DNA of 64,000 nucleotides from Ananas comosus (lineage: Eukaryota > Streptophyta > Magnoliopsida > Poales > Bromeliaceae), in assembly GCF_001540865.1 (NCBI RefSeq), contig NC_033625.1, positions 11,444,717 through 11,508,716 of the forward strand, read 5' to 3'. Position 1 is the stretch's first letter. Each line of letters starts with the position of its first letter. Below are positions 47,103-59,989 of this stretch, piece after piece. A program made the position numbers and the translations under genes. The notes beneath the pieces are model-generated. The model worked only from the letters and a program-made list of their open reading frames with translations. It was not told the origin of the DNA and searched no databases.

Positions 47103-47478
47103 AGACTTCTATTCAAATATGAGATGATTGCAACAGGTTCTTCACATAAGAGAAGAAAGTGTTAGAGAGATTGTTACACATGTAAGGATGAAAACTTAGC
47201 TCTAAATACCATCAAGTTTTGATTAAATGCAAGTGGCCTCTAAATGTAACGAAGAAATCAACATTAAAAATGGAGGCAATATAGTTATTTGCTCCTACAA
47301 TAGTTTAGTAAGTAGAAAGTTTGAAGACTTATACACAGGTATGGCCTAATATACCTTTCTTTTTCAGAACCAAGTATACTCCATTGTAAATAATTATTAA
47401 CCTTTAAACTAACATAGGAAAAGGCAGGAGGGGAATGAAGAACGAAAGAATAAAAAAGAAGGTAAAAAATATACATAG
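47103..47478. other. Gene-free flank right of the CACTA
   Basis: AT-rich sequence, no gene; ends in the CATAG target copy of the solo LTR. Confidence 0.5.
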
Positions 47479-49238
47479 TGTTAGATGTATGCCCTAGAAG
47501 CCAACCAGGCCGACACATATATATTCTTTCTAGGACATAAATTTGTATTTGACTTTTAAATATTATGAATAACTTTGGGTTTTTATTTCCATTCATGCTG
47601 TGTATGTGTCCATGAATCGTCCAAGGTATTAATAAGATGATGACATATATTCTCAAATGTTGAGAATTTGAGACATGTATCATTGGTGGTTAATTTCTAA
47701 ATGCTCCCGATCAATGGATCATCACAGGGACGGTGATTGATCCGGTGAGATTGGTGCATAGGTCGCTTCCCTTTCTGGGTAGACGAGTCTCGAGTCGACA
47801 GTGTGGGGACACTGAAGTGAATATGCAGGTGGTTGTTGGAGAACAAGGGTACCGAGCGTGACCAACGCGAGAAGTCACTTGGATGTCTACTCACTCGTCA
47901 GTGACTTACTTAATGTTGCAGTAGTGTGACTGGTCCTTTGACCTGCGGTGCCTCGGCTATTCACAATGAGGTTACTGTAGTTTGACTGTACATACACTTG
48001 GTCCCTAGCCATTCGGGTCCTTGCGGTGCATGTTGGCTGCAGTAGGTTCATTGTAGGAATAGGATGCGCACTTAGATGGAATCTATCTCCCTTGGTAGAT
48101 AGGGGTGTTAGTCCTATGTGATTTATGAGACCGAGTTTAGAAGACCTTGGCCAGGGCAGAATAAATAGCGGAAAAGGGTTTCCGATATTAGAAACTCGAG
48201 TCGAATAAATTTAACATATGACAGACGATGGGGTTTGACGAGTTATTCCATAACCTCCGTCTAGTCGGGACTCATGATAGAAGGATTGTATCACACGGTA
48301 ACTGCACCAAGAGGTTCAGTATTCCATTCTACTGGAATGCCACTACATGCTGCTAGGCGTCACTGGTGGATTGTGAGACTCATGAGAATTATCTAGATGA
48401 TCGATAATTCTCATTGGGCTGAGTTGGAATTGTTCTAATCCATTGAAAGGAGTTTCAGTGATATTGTTGATAGTGATCAAAATATATCTCACTACCAGAT
48501 AGAATAGAACCTATGGGGTCACACACATAAGAGGTTGTGATTGATCGGATAGCTAGATCGCGATTATTGAATCGCCGGAGGACCTAATTGTCAATATGTT
48601 GATAATTGGACTAATTTGTAATTGTTACAAATTAGTGGTATTAAAGTGTAAATGTTACAAGAGAGGACTTACTAATAGTTAGAGGACTTATGTGCAAATG
48701 TTGCATTATTAATTTGATATGATCAAATTAATATAAAGATCGAATCAAATTAGGATTTGATCGATCTAACCAATTAAGGAAAGGATAAATTTAATCTAGA
48801 TTTATACTTATCCTTAATTGTCATTATATTATTAGGAGTAGGATTATATTCCTATATATAACATACGGGAGCTTTTAGAAAACCCTAGCCGTTATCTTTC
48901 TTCTCTTCTCTCTTCCATCTTCTAGCAAGAAAGACGTCCTTTTGCAAGAGAGCTAGCACCCCGGTGAGGACATCGATCAAATCAAGAACCTCGTGTGGAT
49001 ACCTATAGAGGCCGGACGTGTGTGTGGCTTCAAGAGAACCGAATTCCACGATCATCAAATTGAGGTGAAGATTTATCCGCGAAAAAGGTAAAGATTCGAT
49101 CTTGTTTTTCTTCTTTAATCTTAAAACATGAGGGATCCTAATGCGTGGTTTTTGAGATTGAATCTCGAGAGTTTTCAAAAATCAAATTTGTTTGATTTCT
49201 TTTTCCGCTGCGTTTTTACCGTACGCAATTTTCTAACA
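47479..49238 (+). mobile_element. Solo copia LTR, 1760 bp, TSD CATAG
   Basis: Starts TGTTAGATGTATGCCCTAG and ends TTCTAACA; TGTTAGA and TCTAACA are the terminal inverted repeats. CATAG occurs at 47474-47478 and 49239-49243. TGTTAGATGTATGCCCTAGAAG-type starts are typical of a large plant Ty1/copia lineage (I would say SIRE/Maximus-like, with modest confidence). A TATA-like CCTATATATAAC at about 48850 fits the LTR promoter, followed by the transcribed CTTTCTTCTCTTCTCTC leader. No internal region, hence a product of LTR recombination. The open frames in it (47285-47894, 48885-49178) are not genes. Confidence 0.9.
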
Positions 49239-50714
49239 CATAGAATATATAAAAAAGAGTCTAATGAGAGGGTTCTTTGTAATATGAAAACCTTACATCT
49301 GAGAAAGCAAAAAGCCATAAAAACTGTATAAAACTACCTATCAATCATCATAATAGCAAAAAAGTGTAGTAGAGAGTGTAAGTGTAAACTACAACAGAGA
49401 GAAAAATGAAGAACGAAAGATTATAGAAGAAGGCAAAAAATAAGGCCTAGTTACAAACAGATGGTAAAGCTCTAAAGTTTAGATGCTACGGCAATTCTAG
49501 CAAGAATTGCAGGCTGTTGGGGAACCAAAGTGAACATCAGAAGGTGCTTGCCTTAGGAGTAGGCCGGCCAAACCTCCATTCTTCAAATTCCATTAGTAGT
49601 GCAGCTTATGGAAGAATGGCCGAGAGATGAAATAATATAGCTTTTAGTTTTTTTTTTCCAGTATCGTCATGGCCTCAAAATGGAAGAAAGCAAATAGGAA
49701 TACTTATAAGAATAGAAGCATAAATAAGACAGGGAACTGTGCAAACGAAGAGGGAAATAATTAGTACAGCTTTAGGAGCACATGGTCCAAACAATTTGTT
49801 ATCTTTTTCCTTCTTTTTTTTTTCCCGAAATAAAGCCAAAGAATTGAATATTGTAGGCATATATTTTCAATATCATGGCTGCCTGAAAAGTGAAGAAAGG
49901 AAGCTTACTGTGCCGCTCCTCACGATGAAGATTGCCTACTTATTATTACTTCTTTTTGGTGCATGTACAAAGATTATACCGCTCCTCATGATGAAGATTG
50001 CCTGCTTATTATTACCGGCAACACCTTTTCCTTTTTGGTGCATGTACAAAGTTTATACACATTACATGCGCCACAGTGTCACACGATAACCAAACATCCA
50101 GACAATATCAAACAGCGATGAGACCATCGTTAAAAATTCAATGTTTTCGAGGTAGCTATTCAACTCTTGCATATTAAAAGGTATCCGAGGTTGCAATTCT
50201 AATTTCACAAATAAAAGTTGATTTCAGTGAAGTTCGAATTTTTATTCTTTTGGCAGTTTCAAATTCATTTCAGTCATTTCATCTAAAGTAATTTTGCAAA
50301 TATAAAAAATATGCAAATATAGGGATTAAACTTCAACATATTTGGAGATAACAGTTTCTTCTTACTGCGAAAGCTATGAACTTAGAAGTAGAGAGCAATT
50401 TGAAGAAATGACCTTAAATCTAAATTTGGAAATAGTAGTTCTATTGGTTTTTTGGGCTAAAATTTTAGAAACTACGGAACTGTTATAACACATTATAGTT
50501 AGATAATCAAATGAGAATAATAATCCATCTAAATAGCAAAATTATATTTGTCAGCTAAACATTAATGACTTCTAAAAATCTCTGATCATGAAGCTTCAAG
50601 AAGTTTAGCTTATACTGACTTTCACTATGTAGGCCAAATTCATGATGTCATAATGGAAATTTTAAAACAAAACAAAAATCATTTAGCTATTTTAAACATT
50701 GAGTTGCTACTTTA
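49239..50714. other. Gene-poor sequence
   Basis: AT-rich; a duplicated segment around GCCGCTCCTCA(C/T)GATGAAGATTGCCT (49910-49935 and 49978-50003) forms a short tandem repeat of about 68 bp. No domain-bearing ORF. Confidence 0.45.
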
Positions 50715-53097
50715 TGTCATGCCCCGGATTACTCGTTTCCCCGGGCACGCTAACAGACCCGCCGTATACATAGAAATTTTTTCTGTATACGAAGCGAAAG
50801 CTGTACCCGTACCTGTAATCATACAACACTATAACCAGTAGTATAGAGCTGCAAAAAATAAACATATATAATAACAGAGGTTCACTATACATACATAGCA
50901 TCCAGGTATACAAAAAAAAATCACTCACTCCAGCAAGATACAAACATCAGTATGTATAAGAACCCAAAAACTACAACTACCTGTAGCTGGTACTCCTCTA
51001 GCTTTGAGACTCGTCAGGAAGGGCTCTAACTCGCAACACTCTTTCCATGATCGGTATTAGCAGTAGCAGCAGCCGCAATTGAAGGCTCTGCAAAAGATCC
51101 ACAACTGGGCGTGAGAACTACTGCAAAAAGAAGTAGTCCTTAGTGGGTACCGGTACCGACCTCAACGGCTCACCTACTAAGTCTACAGAAGGTATGTTCA
51201 ATGATAGTAAAGGAACTGAAAACAATCTACAGCTATATGCCACTCTACTATCATGATCCAACACTAACTATCTGTAGAACACTGCAATCTCTGACCCAAT
51301 CTCACTAGGGACTGTGAATACACCCGTCCCCCCTATCGAAGCTACACTAACCGCCACCACGCTAGGTCGTCAGTGGAGAGCAAGTCCAAACAGGACAAAC
51401 CGACATCAACGCAAAAGCATTAAGCCCGACTCCGGAGTGGCACTCGTGGGCGCTACCCAACCGAGTATGCAAGCGTGTCTCTGTCGAGCTCAATCAGGCT
51501 CTCACAGGCTATAGTCAAGTAAACAGGGTCTAACAACCAAACTCACGTGCCCCAGCACAATCTGATGCAAAAACAGCATTCCGGGTCCACCGTCAACCTC
51601 AACGGCACCCAACAATCCGGAACAGCCTAATACTGCTATAAAAATAAGCTCAGCATCTCAGCACGAGCGTGAATGCATTCTACACTAATCAGGGTATCCA
51701 CTGCCCACAAACTGCGGTGATACAAACAAACTACGGCTCCTAAAGCTAAATCTATTAGTTTTAACATATGACGGTATAGAATCACTACTTTTCTCCTATG
51801 TGAAATCCAAGTCCAACATGTATATTTAACTAACATATTAAGCTCCCAATTCATATTTCAATAAGCATGCAAATCATAAATTTGAGCTAATTAACAGGAT
51901 AAACGAAACCAAAGTACATGTCGACAATGACTAAGCTTAGGAGGAAACCCGTAGAATCCGGTAAGCATCATTAACCCACCTCTAGAGCAAATCCATGGCA
52001 GCACGAGGTCGCGAGGTTGCTGGAACCCTGGTGAGAGCAGCCGAAATCACCAAGAACCAACAACCAAACTACTCTAAGGATCTACACACAAAAATCACAA
52101 AAATCCATCAATACTCCAAAAATTCAGCACTTAAGCTAATTTCATCCAAGTCCAATGTCAACTTTACCTTCCAAACTCCAAATCAGGTAAGGAAAAGTCT
52201 CAAATCTAGTGAACTAAGATAGAGTATCACCCTCTGGTCCAAAAACCCAGCTTCCTCCAAAGATTGCATCAAGAAACCCATAAACTCACAATTTCAGTCC
52301 AAAAACACCAACAGCACAGAAAAATGCCAAATTGACCAAGCTAACCTCAATCAAATGCTGTCAAAATGGCTCCACGAAATCTTCAGGAAGTCTTCAACCA
52401 ACAAACCAAATTTTGTGGCAAACAGAGCTTCCTACATCGCACACGAGCCAAAACACCAAAGGTCGCTGCTGAAATTCTGCTGAAACTGCAGTCTTCAAGG
52501 TAGAAAGTGTGGAAATTGGGAAATTGGAGGGGTTGGAATGCAAAATAGGCCTTCACTGTGAAGAAGAGATGAAAAAGGTTCACAGGGTTCGTACCCCACC
52601 TATTTATAGTGAGGTGAAACGGTCAGATAAGCCCTAGGGACAAAGAACACAAACCTGCTGCCCCTGCGGAAACGGACATTTTCAGGCGCCCGGAACCATG
52701 TTCTGGGTGTCTGAAACCTCCATGCTACACAAATACTCCTCTTCGGTTCCTCTGTCGGCGGTGTGCTGCACCCTTATCCTGGTCCGGCAGAACTCACCTA
52801 TCCTGGTCAGGCGATATTCACAAAGTAAACTTTTGGACCCACTTCTGGGCGCCCGAAACCAGGATCCGAATTGGCTTCCAGTTCTGCTCAATTCAGCACT
52901 CGAGTTCTGGGCGACCCAAACCCTGTTCTGGGCGCCCGAAACTGGCAAAACTCCAATTTTGCTCCTTTGAGTGCGGCAAGTCCATTTCTGCATCCATTTC
53001 GTGCAGAAACAACTCCAATTTAGTCTGACACTCTCCAGATGTGTCGACTGGTCACTAATACTGTAGCGAATCCTATCCAAACCTCCGAAACACTACA
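50715..53097 (-). mobile_element. Solo Ty3-type LTR, 2383 bp
   Basis: Plus-strand start TGTCATGCCCCGGATTAC, end CCTCCGAAACACTACA. The flanks are CTTTA (50710-50714) and CTTTT (53098-53102), a target duplication with one difference. Contains the hairpin ACTACT/AGTAGT (51117-51122 with 51132-51137), the CTCCGGAGTGGCACTC block at 51429, and a U3 array of TTCTGGGCGCCCGAAAC units (52680-52960). No internal region. Confidence 0.8.
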
Positions 53098-53460
53098 CTT
53101 TTTACCTCTATTTACATGATCAAACATATATATGTAAAGGAATAACATTTACCACCACCCTTAGTGTCGCCCCCCACATCTCCGATGCCCGTGAAGTGCC
53201 CTGCAATCGCCTCGGCATTTCGTCGAACAGGGCGCGAGCGCTAGGGAAAGGGCGCGAGGGCCTGCAAGCTCCTCTGATCGATCGCATGATGGCAAGGGGG
53301 GGAGGAGAAGAAGATCCTCGTAGATCGGAAAGAGATCGGAGAGAGATAAGAGGCGGGATCGGGGAGAGAGAGATCTGCAGGATGTGCAGATCTAGAAGGG
53401 GGCGGCGCGTGAGGGGCGCAAGTGGGCGCCGGGCGCGAGTCGCGCGCACATGGCAGCGTG
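53098..53460. other. GC-rich unique sequence between two LTRs
   Basis: About 360 bp; from 53170 the base composition jumps to roughly 65% G+C with GGGCGCGAG-type runs. The overlapping ORFs on both strands are composition artefacts. It could be a fragment of a gene 5' end, but I recognise no protein. Confidence 0.4.
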
Positions 53461-55759
53461 TGTCACGCCCCGGGACCCGGCATAGGCCCGCCCGGTGCGT
53501 GCCCAGACCCGCCATATGCCTGCACATATAAGGCATCTACAACAACAGAGATATGAAAGTGAGGAGAAATAGAGTCACTAGAGATATCAGAACAACTAAC
53601 AGCTAAAGTCTAATAATAAGTAGAGTAAAAGAACGTAATCCACTAAAGTAAACATGAAGAAGTAAATAATCATCTCAAAGTACTACTAAAATAGGGTGGT
53701 CTCTATACATGGATACAACTCTCAACCTCTCCAAAATAAAATAAAAGAGAGGTAGACCACCTATCGATCGTCCCTTGGCAATAAGCTAGCTCGAGGCGAT
53801 ACTCTTTCCGCGGTCCCTAGCCTCGCCCGGAGTGGAAGGCTCTGAAATAAAAACATGAAACAGAGGGCGTGAGAACTATAACTTATAGTTCCCAGTAGGC
53901 AATTACTGACCTCAGCACAATGCACCACTAGGCCCGAAAGAAAGAGGGTAAGTGAAAAGCAACAATAATAATAATAATAATTAACAATAATAAACTGCTG
54001 AATTGAAAGCATGTATGAAATGCTATACTACTATGCCACAAGTAAATACGATGAATATCAATGCTATCAAGGTTAAGTATGCCAATGCAAGGTGAATATG
54101 CTCCTTCACGGCTACAAGTATACTATGATGCAACAAGTAAATCTATCAAGTATACTACATGTCCCAATACCTCGAAGCCACACCATGAGTATGTCAAGTA
54201 ATCCAACTACCATAATCTATCTAGTAGTGATTCACATTTAAGATTTGATGTCAAAGTTCAATCTTGTTTTAGGACCTACACGAATGTAGTCCAGCTTGTG
54301 CTGCCTAAGTGTCGGTGGTAGCTCCAGCATTCCCACTCTGGGAATGAGTCTATCCCTCCCGACCTCGTAGGTTTCTCGATACCACACGAGCGAGCTTAAG
54401 TCGCGTAGGCTAATTCCGGAGTGCCGGCTTGTAGGGAGCGACCCTTACAAGCATGTGCGAATGAGCACAAATGGCAAGCAAGTAAGTCATCGTCTCAAGT
54501 ATCCAATCCTCATGTCTCTAACATGGTAATAGTCATTAGTAACCAAACGGTCTAGTTCTATGTCTCAATGTGATGTTCCAACACTCACTATACTTAGTGC
54601 CTCTTTATGACACTTAAGCCTTGCTATCAGTTAAGCACATTTCATATTTTATGTTCCATTTATGACATTAATACTAGGTTCATTTATAGCCCGAGCTCAA
54701 TGTCCCTTTATGACATTAGCTCAATCATCCTCAAATAGTACAAGTCTCCAAGCCTATATAGGCTTACTAAAATCCCTTGTGTCTCAATTAGGCATAGATT
54801 TAAATGCATGCAAGCAATACTTATTTTCACTATAAGAATCATGGTCCCAAGTCCCACACAAGAATACTAAATGCAACATAAGCCCCACATACAAACTCTC
54901 TACTACATAGAGGTCCGAAAGTTCATTACACATAACATAGGCATGTTAAGTATTCTAAAATTCATAATAAATATATCTAACATGAAAATGAATGAATTTC
55001 CACCGTACGACACATAAATCATCAAATATGAGAATTTCTCATATTTTAGGCTAGGTCAAACCCGCCGAACCTCGCGGAACCCTTCGTTTGCTCCAACGAA
55101 AATGTCCACTAAGCTCCTAGCACCCTAGAAGCATCAAAAAGTGAGTTACAAGAAGTAAATGAACAACTACTAGCTCAATCATTAACCATCTAGGCATAGA
55201 GGGCTAAACTCTCACCTATAGTGTAGAAATCCCTCTCCAAAACTCAAATGGAAGTTAAATCCCTTCCAAAGCAACCTAAACCAAGGTTCTAATCCAATTA
55301 GATTAGCTCCAAAAGCTCCAAATCAAAAAGCCCCAAATAAACCCTAGATTTCCCATTCTAGGGTTTCATCTCCCAAAAACAAACAAAACTAGGTCTAGAG
55401 AGGAAAAATGAGCAACTAACCTTCTTAGAAGCTCCTAACCAAGCTCCAAGAGTGATGATCTTCTCTCTAGCAAGCTCCAAGTCCAAGCCTTCAAGCACCA
55501 ATGGGAAGAAGAGAGGGAGAGGAAGATGCTCCAAGTCCTCTAGTTGATCTTCTCCTTCTCCTCCTTCTTCTCATTCTCCTTCTCTAACAAGGGTGTGAGG
55601 GAGAGAAATGAGGGAGAGAGAGAGAGAGAGTGAAATGGCCACATAGGCCCTGTAATGCAACAAAATCTAGAAAAGCTCATCAACTTTGCAACCATTGCAA
55701 AGCCCGGTCTGGGCTGTTTTCGGGCGAAGGGACCGGTCTCCCCGACCCCTGCGATCGGT
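53461..55759 (-). repeat. Ty3 LTR (minus), same family as 59990-62532
   Basis: Plus-strand start TGTCACGCCCCGGGACCC. Shares with the solo LTR at 59990-62532 the sequence CGGGTC/GGCGGGTCTGG at the end, the hairpin (GAACTATA at 53873-53880, TATAGTTC at 53884-53891), the GCACTCCGGAG block, the GAGAGA leader and GACCGGTC motifs (55720-55745). It seems to lack the first ~350 bp of U3, ending where TGTAACATACCGG begins. GCGTG precedes it; no matching copy after it, so it is not a clean solo LTR. Confidence 0.7.
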
Positions 55760-57180
55760 TGTAACATACCGGATTTTAAATATAAAAGAGAAAAATAAAT
55801 AAAAATAGTATGAGATACTATTTTATTGGATTTAGAGAAGTGAAATATTGGTTGGGAACGACCTGTGCTGAAATCGGAGCGAAAACAGAAGATTTAGAAT
55901 TTTCTGTTGGAAACGGGACTGATAAATTAGCAGAAAATGCACAGTCTCAGAAAATTATGAAAATTAGCGGGGATGTCAGAAATATTTTTATGATGCTAGA
56001 TTTAAAGTTTCATACCATTCTGACACCCGTAGAGAGAGAAATAGAATCCGAAAGCTATCTGATAAAGATTGCAGTTCGGTATAGTTTTCAGTGACCAAAC
56101 GGGGTCGAAACTGACAAGAAGAGATGGGTGTGTGCGGGGGCGAAGTCGATCGCACCGAAGGCACAGAGCTTCGTGATCAGTTGGCCACACTCATTGGAGT
56201 GATGAGGCAACAGCTGATGTGGTGCAGAGGCAGCAGGAGGTGCTATGCGCCAGGGAAGAGCGAATGAAAGACTCCAAAAACGGTGGACTTGGCTGGTGGG
56301 TGCACCAGCGTGCGGCTCGTCGGAACGGCGGGAGTCCGGCGGAGGATGTTCCCGTCGGGTCGGGCGATCCGACTCGTTAGTTAGAGGTGCGGGGAAAGGG
56401 AGCGAGCTTTTGGCTGCCCTCATGCTTTCAAGAAATTTGATCCCGCTAACCTTCGATGGTGAGGATCCAGACCGTGGATCATGGAGATGTGGATTGATGC
56501 CATGAAACGCTCTTCGAGGATCTGTACATCCGTTGGAGCGAGACACAGGTAAACTATGCCGCACAATTATCTCAAACAGTCGGCGAAGGTGTGGTGGAAA
56601 GGCGGTCAATCGTGATCGACCCCTAGTCTCCCTCCTATGACGTGGGAAAGAATTTCGGGGATTGGTGTTCTCTGCTTATTTCCCCGATAGCAAGAAGCGG
56701 AAGCTCAAGGAAAGGTTCTTACATGCGGCAAAGAAGTCGCACGGTCAGGCAATCGAGCGGTAGTTTTCCCCGTATGTGCATTGTATCCCAAACGTGGTGC
56801 GGGATGACAAGGACAGGGCGACTGTTCGTGCGTGGACTTCGGCCAGATCTTTACGAGGCGGTGCTGGTACTTACAAGTTGCAGACTTTTGCTGAAGTCCT
56901 GGATCGGCCTTGTTGGATAGAACAGGGCAACGCCTTTATGCGGGAAGAGCGAGAGGCATATTACAAGAAAAAGGGAAAGGACGACCGACAGTGGATCCAG
57001 TGGTCAGTCAAGTTCCCAACGACTTCGACGAGTTCGCACTCGCTGATCCCGAGAGCTCCGAGGACATACCGCATTCGTCCTCGCGAAATGTGCTTATTTG
57101 TGGAGGCCCTCAATTCCCACAACAGTGTGAGCCAGCGTGAAGGCAAGTGCTTCAAGTGTAGTCTCACCCCGGTGTGATGT
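55760..57180 (+). pseudogene. Ty3/gypsy LTR start plus broken gag
   Basis: 55760-56060 parallels the plus-oriented LTR start at 26734-27000 (TGTAACATACCGGATTTT, TGTGCTGAAATCGGA, GATTTAGAATTTTCTGT). From about 56130 gag pieces in different frames follow: a Gln-rich coiled segment, then AYFPDSKKRKLKE-like, RLVHCIPNVVRDDKDRA, GLRPDLYEAVLVL and FAEVLDRP...EQGNAFMREEREAY (56640-56970), the Retrotrans_gag capsid of chromoviruses, and the start of a zinc knuckle (KCFKC, about 57150) just before the N gap. Many frameshifts and a deletion between LTR start and gag. Dead copy. Confidence 0.8.
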
Positions 57181-57214
57181 TTTGGGAGTACAGGTACACA
57201 CTGTGCGGCGCGGC

Positions 57215-57314
57215 NNNNNNNNNNNNNNNNNNNNNNNNNNNNNNNNNNNNNNNNNNNNNNNNNNNNNNNNNNNNNNNNNNNNNNNNNNNNNNNNNNNNNN
57301 NNNNNNNNNNNNNN
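57215..57314. other. Assembly gap (100 N)
   Basis: 100 unknown bases of fixed length separate the broken gag from the MULE transposase. Real distance and content are unknown, so the N-terminal part of the MULE transposase may lie here. Confidence 0.95.
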
Positions 57315-58728
57315 AGACATACCTTATTCGACAGCGTGGCAGGCTAGAAGTAAAGCACTACAGATCATTTATGGTGGTTGGAAGGAGTCATACACCGATC
57401 TTGGTCGCTTCCTATCTATACTACAGCGCGTGAATCCCGGGACTCAATGGCGTCTTGATCCTAAAATCCTACCAAATGGCGTTAGGCAGTTTGGACGAGT
57501 ATTTTGGGCATTCGGGCCGTCAATTAATGGGTTTTCTTATTGTCGACCATTGTTGAGTATTGATGGAACTCATATGTATGGAAAGTATTAAGGGCATGCG
57601 TTGATTGCGACAGGTGTAAATGCCAATAATAGGTTATACCCATTGGCGTTTGCTATTTGTGAGGGAGAAAATGCGGCTAGTTGGCGTTGGTTTTTACAAT
57701 ATTTAAAGGTCTTAGTGACACGTGATCGATCTATTTGTTTAATTTTAGACCGCTTTCCTAGGTTAAAGGAGATTGTTGCGGAGGAGTTTCCGAGAAGGAA
57801 GGGACATGCTCACCGTTGGTGCCTCCGCCATATGAAGGCTAACATGAAAAAAGCCGGTTTCAAAAATAAAAATGTTCTCAATAAATTTTATACGGGTATA
57901 GGATGTGCTCCTACTGCAAAGGAATATTATGAACATAAGGATCAGTTGAAAGATATGTGATCCGGTGGCATGGCTTTGGGTGCACGAGCTCCAAGGGGAA
58001 AGGAAATATTGGGTGAGAGCATTTGATGGAGGATGACATTTTGGGACAATGACGACAAATCGGTCGGAGAGTTTAAATGGAGTGCTTAAAGGTGTACGTG
58101 GTTTACCTATCACAGCATTTGTGGCCGCTACATTTTATAAGGTGAACAATTATTTTGTCAAGCACTGTGATAAAGGTGAAACATACTCTACAGTATTGGC
58201 ACCAAAACAGGAGACGTTAATAAAGAGTTGTATGATAATTGCAAAAGGACACCGTGTGGATCATTTCGGAGTAAACGAGTTTCAAATTACTACCCAAAAT
58301 GGACAATTTGAGGTGGTTCTTGACGGGAGAAGCTAGACTTGTTCATGCCATGAGTTTGAGCTCACTAGGTTGCCATGCTCACATCTTCTAGCTGTATGCA
58401 GTAATGGTCAAATGAAAATTGACTACCATAGTCTGTGTTCTGAATAGTATACATGTGAGAATTACCGTCGTGCTTACTTCCCGCAATTTCATCCTGTCCC
58501 AGGCAAAAGAAGCTGGCCACACCCTCAAGGACCACCGCTGGCACCACCACCTATAAGGAGAAAGAAAGGCCGTCCGAGATCAACTCGTATTCAAAATGCC
58601 ATGGACGAGAGAGAAGGAATGCGAAGAACTATGTGCACTATTTGTAAACAACAGGGACATTATAGGACTACATGTCCAAATAATCAAGATAGAACAAATG
58701 AAGGCCGTAGACGTAGAGCTTTAGGTTG
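57315..58728 (+). pseudogene. MULE transposase (DDE core, SWIM, zinc knuckle)
   Basis: The first visible residues (ARSKALQIIYG) are from the spacer before the catalytic domain. Then come the LSIDGTHMYGKY box with the first catalytic Asp (57560-57588), GVNANNRLYPLAFAICEGEN..SWRWFL (57610-57700), the second Asp in CLILDR (about 57740-57755), HRWCLRHM (the C/H motif, 57815-57835), TTNRSESLNGVLK (58049-58090; E of the DDE triad nearby), a SWIM finger TCSCHEFE...LPCSHLLAVC (58340-58395) and a CX2CX4HX4C knuckle TICKQQGHYRTTC (58640-58680). Stops at 57589 (TAA), 58034 (TGA) and 58445 (TAG) and a frameshift near 57958 break it. The MuDR DNA-binding domain is not visible. The PMD gene follows 95 bp downstream in the same direction. 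Confidence 0.85.
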
Positions 58729-59989
58729 ATGACTTATGTTTGACTATCTACAGTATTTTTATTTCTAGATTTATCTTTTAACGTTCAATTAATAGTCACT
58801 AATTTGTATATTTTATTTTGCAGATGGACGATCACGAGGATCCCGGGCTAGTTGATCTATCAGTTCTATCAGACCAGGATAAGCATCAGTCGAGCTACGT
58901 GCGATCAGAGGTATGTTAAGTTATGCATTTACAAAAAAGTTTGTAATTTAAATACTTAAAAGGGGAATTTACTAAAAAGTGAATAAACTTCACAGGGGTA
59001 CGCGCCAGTTTAGTTTACGGAGCATGGCCGTAAACTGAACACATGGACAGTCGAGCATTCGGGAGTGATAGAGTATTTACGACATACTGGCTTTTCCTAC
59101 GTCTCCCGCCTCAGACGAGTACAGCTAGATCAGGCTCTGTTAGGGGCGATGATAGAGCGATGGAGGCATGAGACGTAGACATTCCACCTACATCACGGAG
59201 AGATGACAGTTACGCTATGTGACGTGGCCATTACAGCTGGACTACGAGTCTCCGTGGAGCCTGTTACAGGACGTGTTTCATTTGATTTGTTGCATACATG
59301 TGAGCTCCTTCTTGGGATACAGCCAGACGATGTCATCGCCGTCCAGATCCGCTTGGAGTGGTTGTTTCAGCATTTCCAGCATATTCCTTTGGATGCTCCG
59401 GCGGCCATGGTTGCAGCATCTGCACGAGCATACATTTTATTTCAAATTGGATGCAGTTTGTTTCCTAACCCCACTGGATATTGCGTTCACCTCAAGTTGT
59501 TACCGCTACTTGAGGATTTTGACTTCTGCGGAGACCTAGCTTGGGGCGCAGCTACCTTGGCCCATCTCTATCGGGCATTAGGAAATGCCTCTATGAAGGG
59601 AAAGGCCGAGTGTTGTGGCTTTGGTACACTACTGCAGGTAAAATCACTATAACTTAGTTCTTTTTACTAATAACTTATAACTTATAACTTAGTTTCTTTT
59701 ACTAATTTTATAGTTATCTTTTTTTGTTCTTAGATATGGGCATGGGACCATATACATATTGGACGTCCAGATTGAGTTGGAGCTCCGCCGGATCTCCATG
59801 ATTGTCCATTAGGTTGTCGGTATGCTATTTATTTAAAATATAATATAATAAAATAATAAATATTGATATTATATTGATATATTATAAAATAATTTAATAT
59901 AATATTAATCACTTCTGCAGGTGGAACATGGGATTGCGATTTCGTGGAAATGTCAGGGCGACAGACATTGAGTTTTATCGCGACGAGCT

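Noticed and set aside
53120..53536. Overlapping ORFs on both strands at the GC-rich block and LTR start
   Set aside because: No domain, Arg/Pro-rich in all frames, and one crosses an LTR boundary.
56961..57320. Long open frames across the N runs (also 13436-13636)
   Set aside because: They are open only because N codons are translated as X.
57589..59775. Stops in the MULE and PMD genes as a sign of C-to-T (methylation) decay
   Set aside because: Every stop codon is one C-to-T change from CAG, CAA or CGA, so this proves nothing without an intact paralogue.
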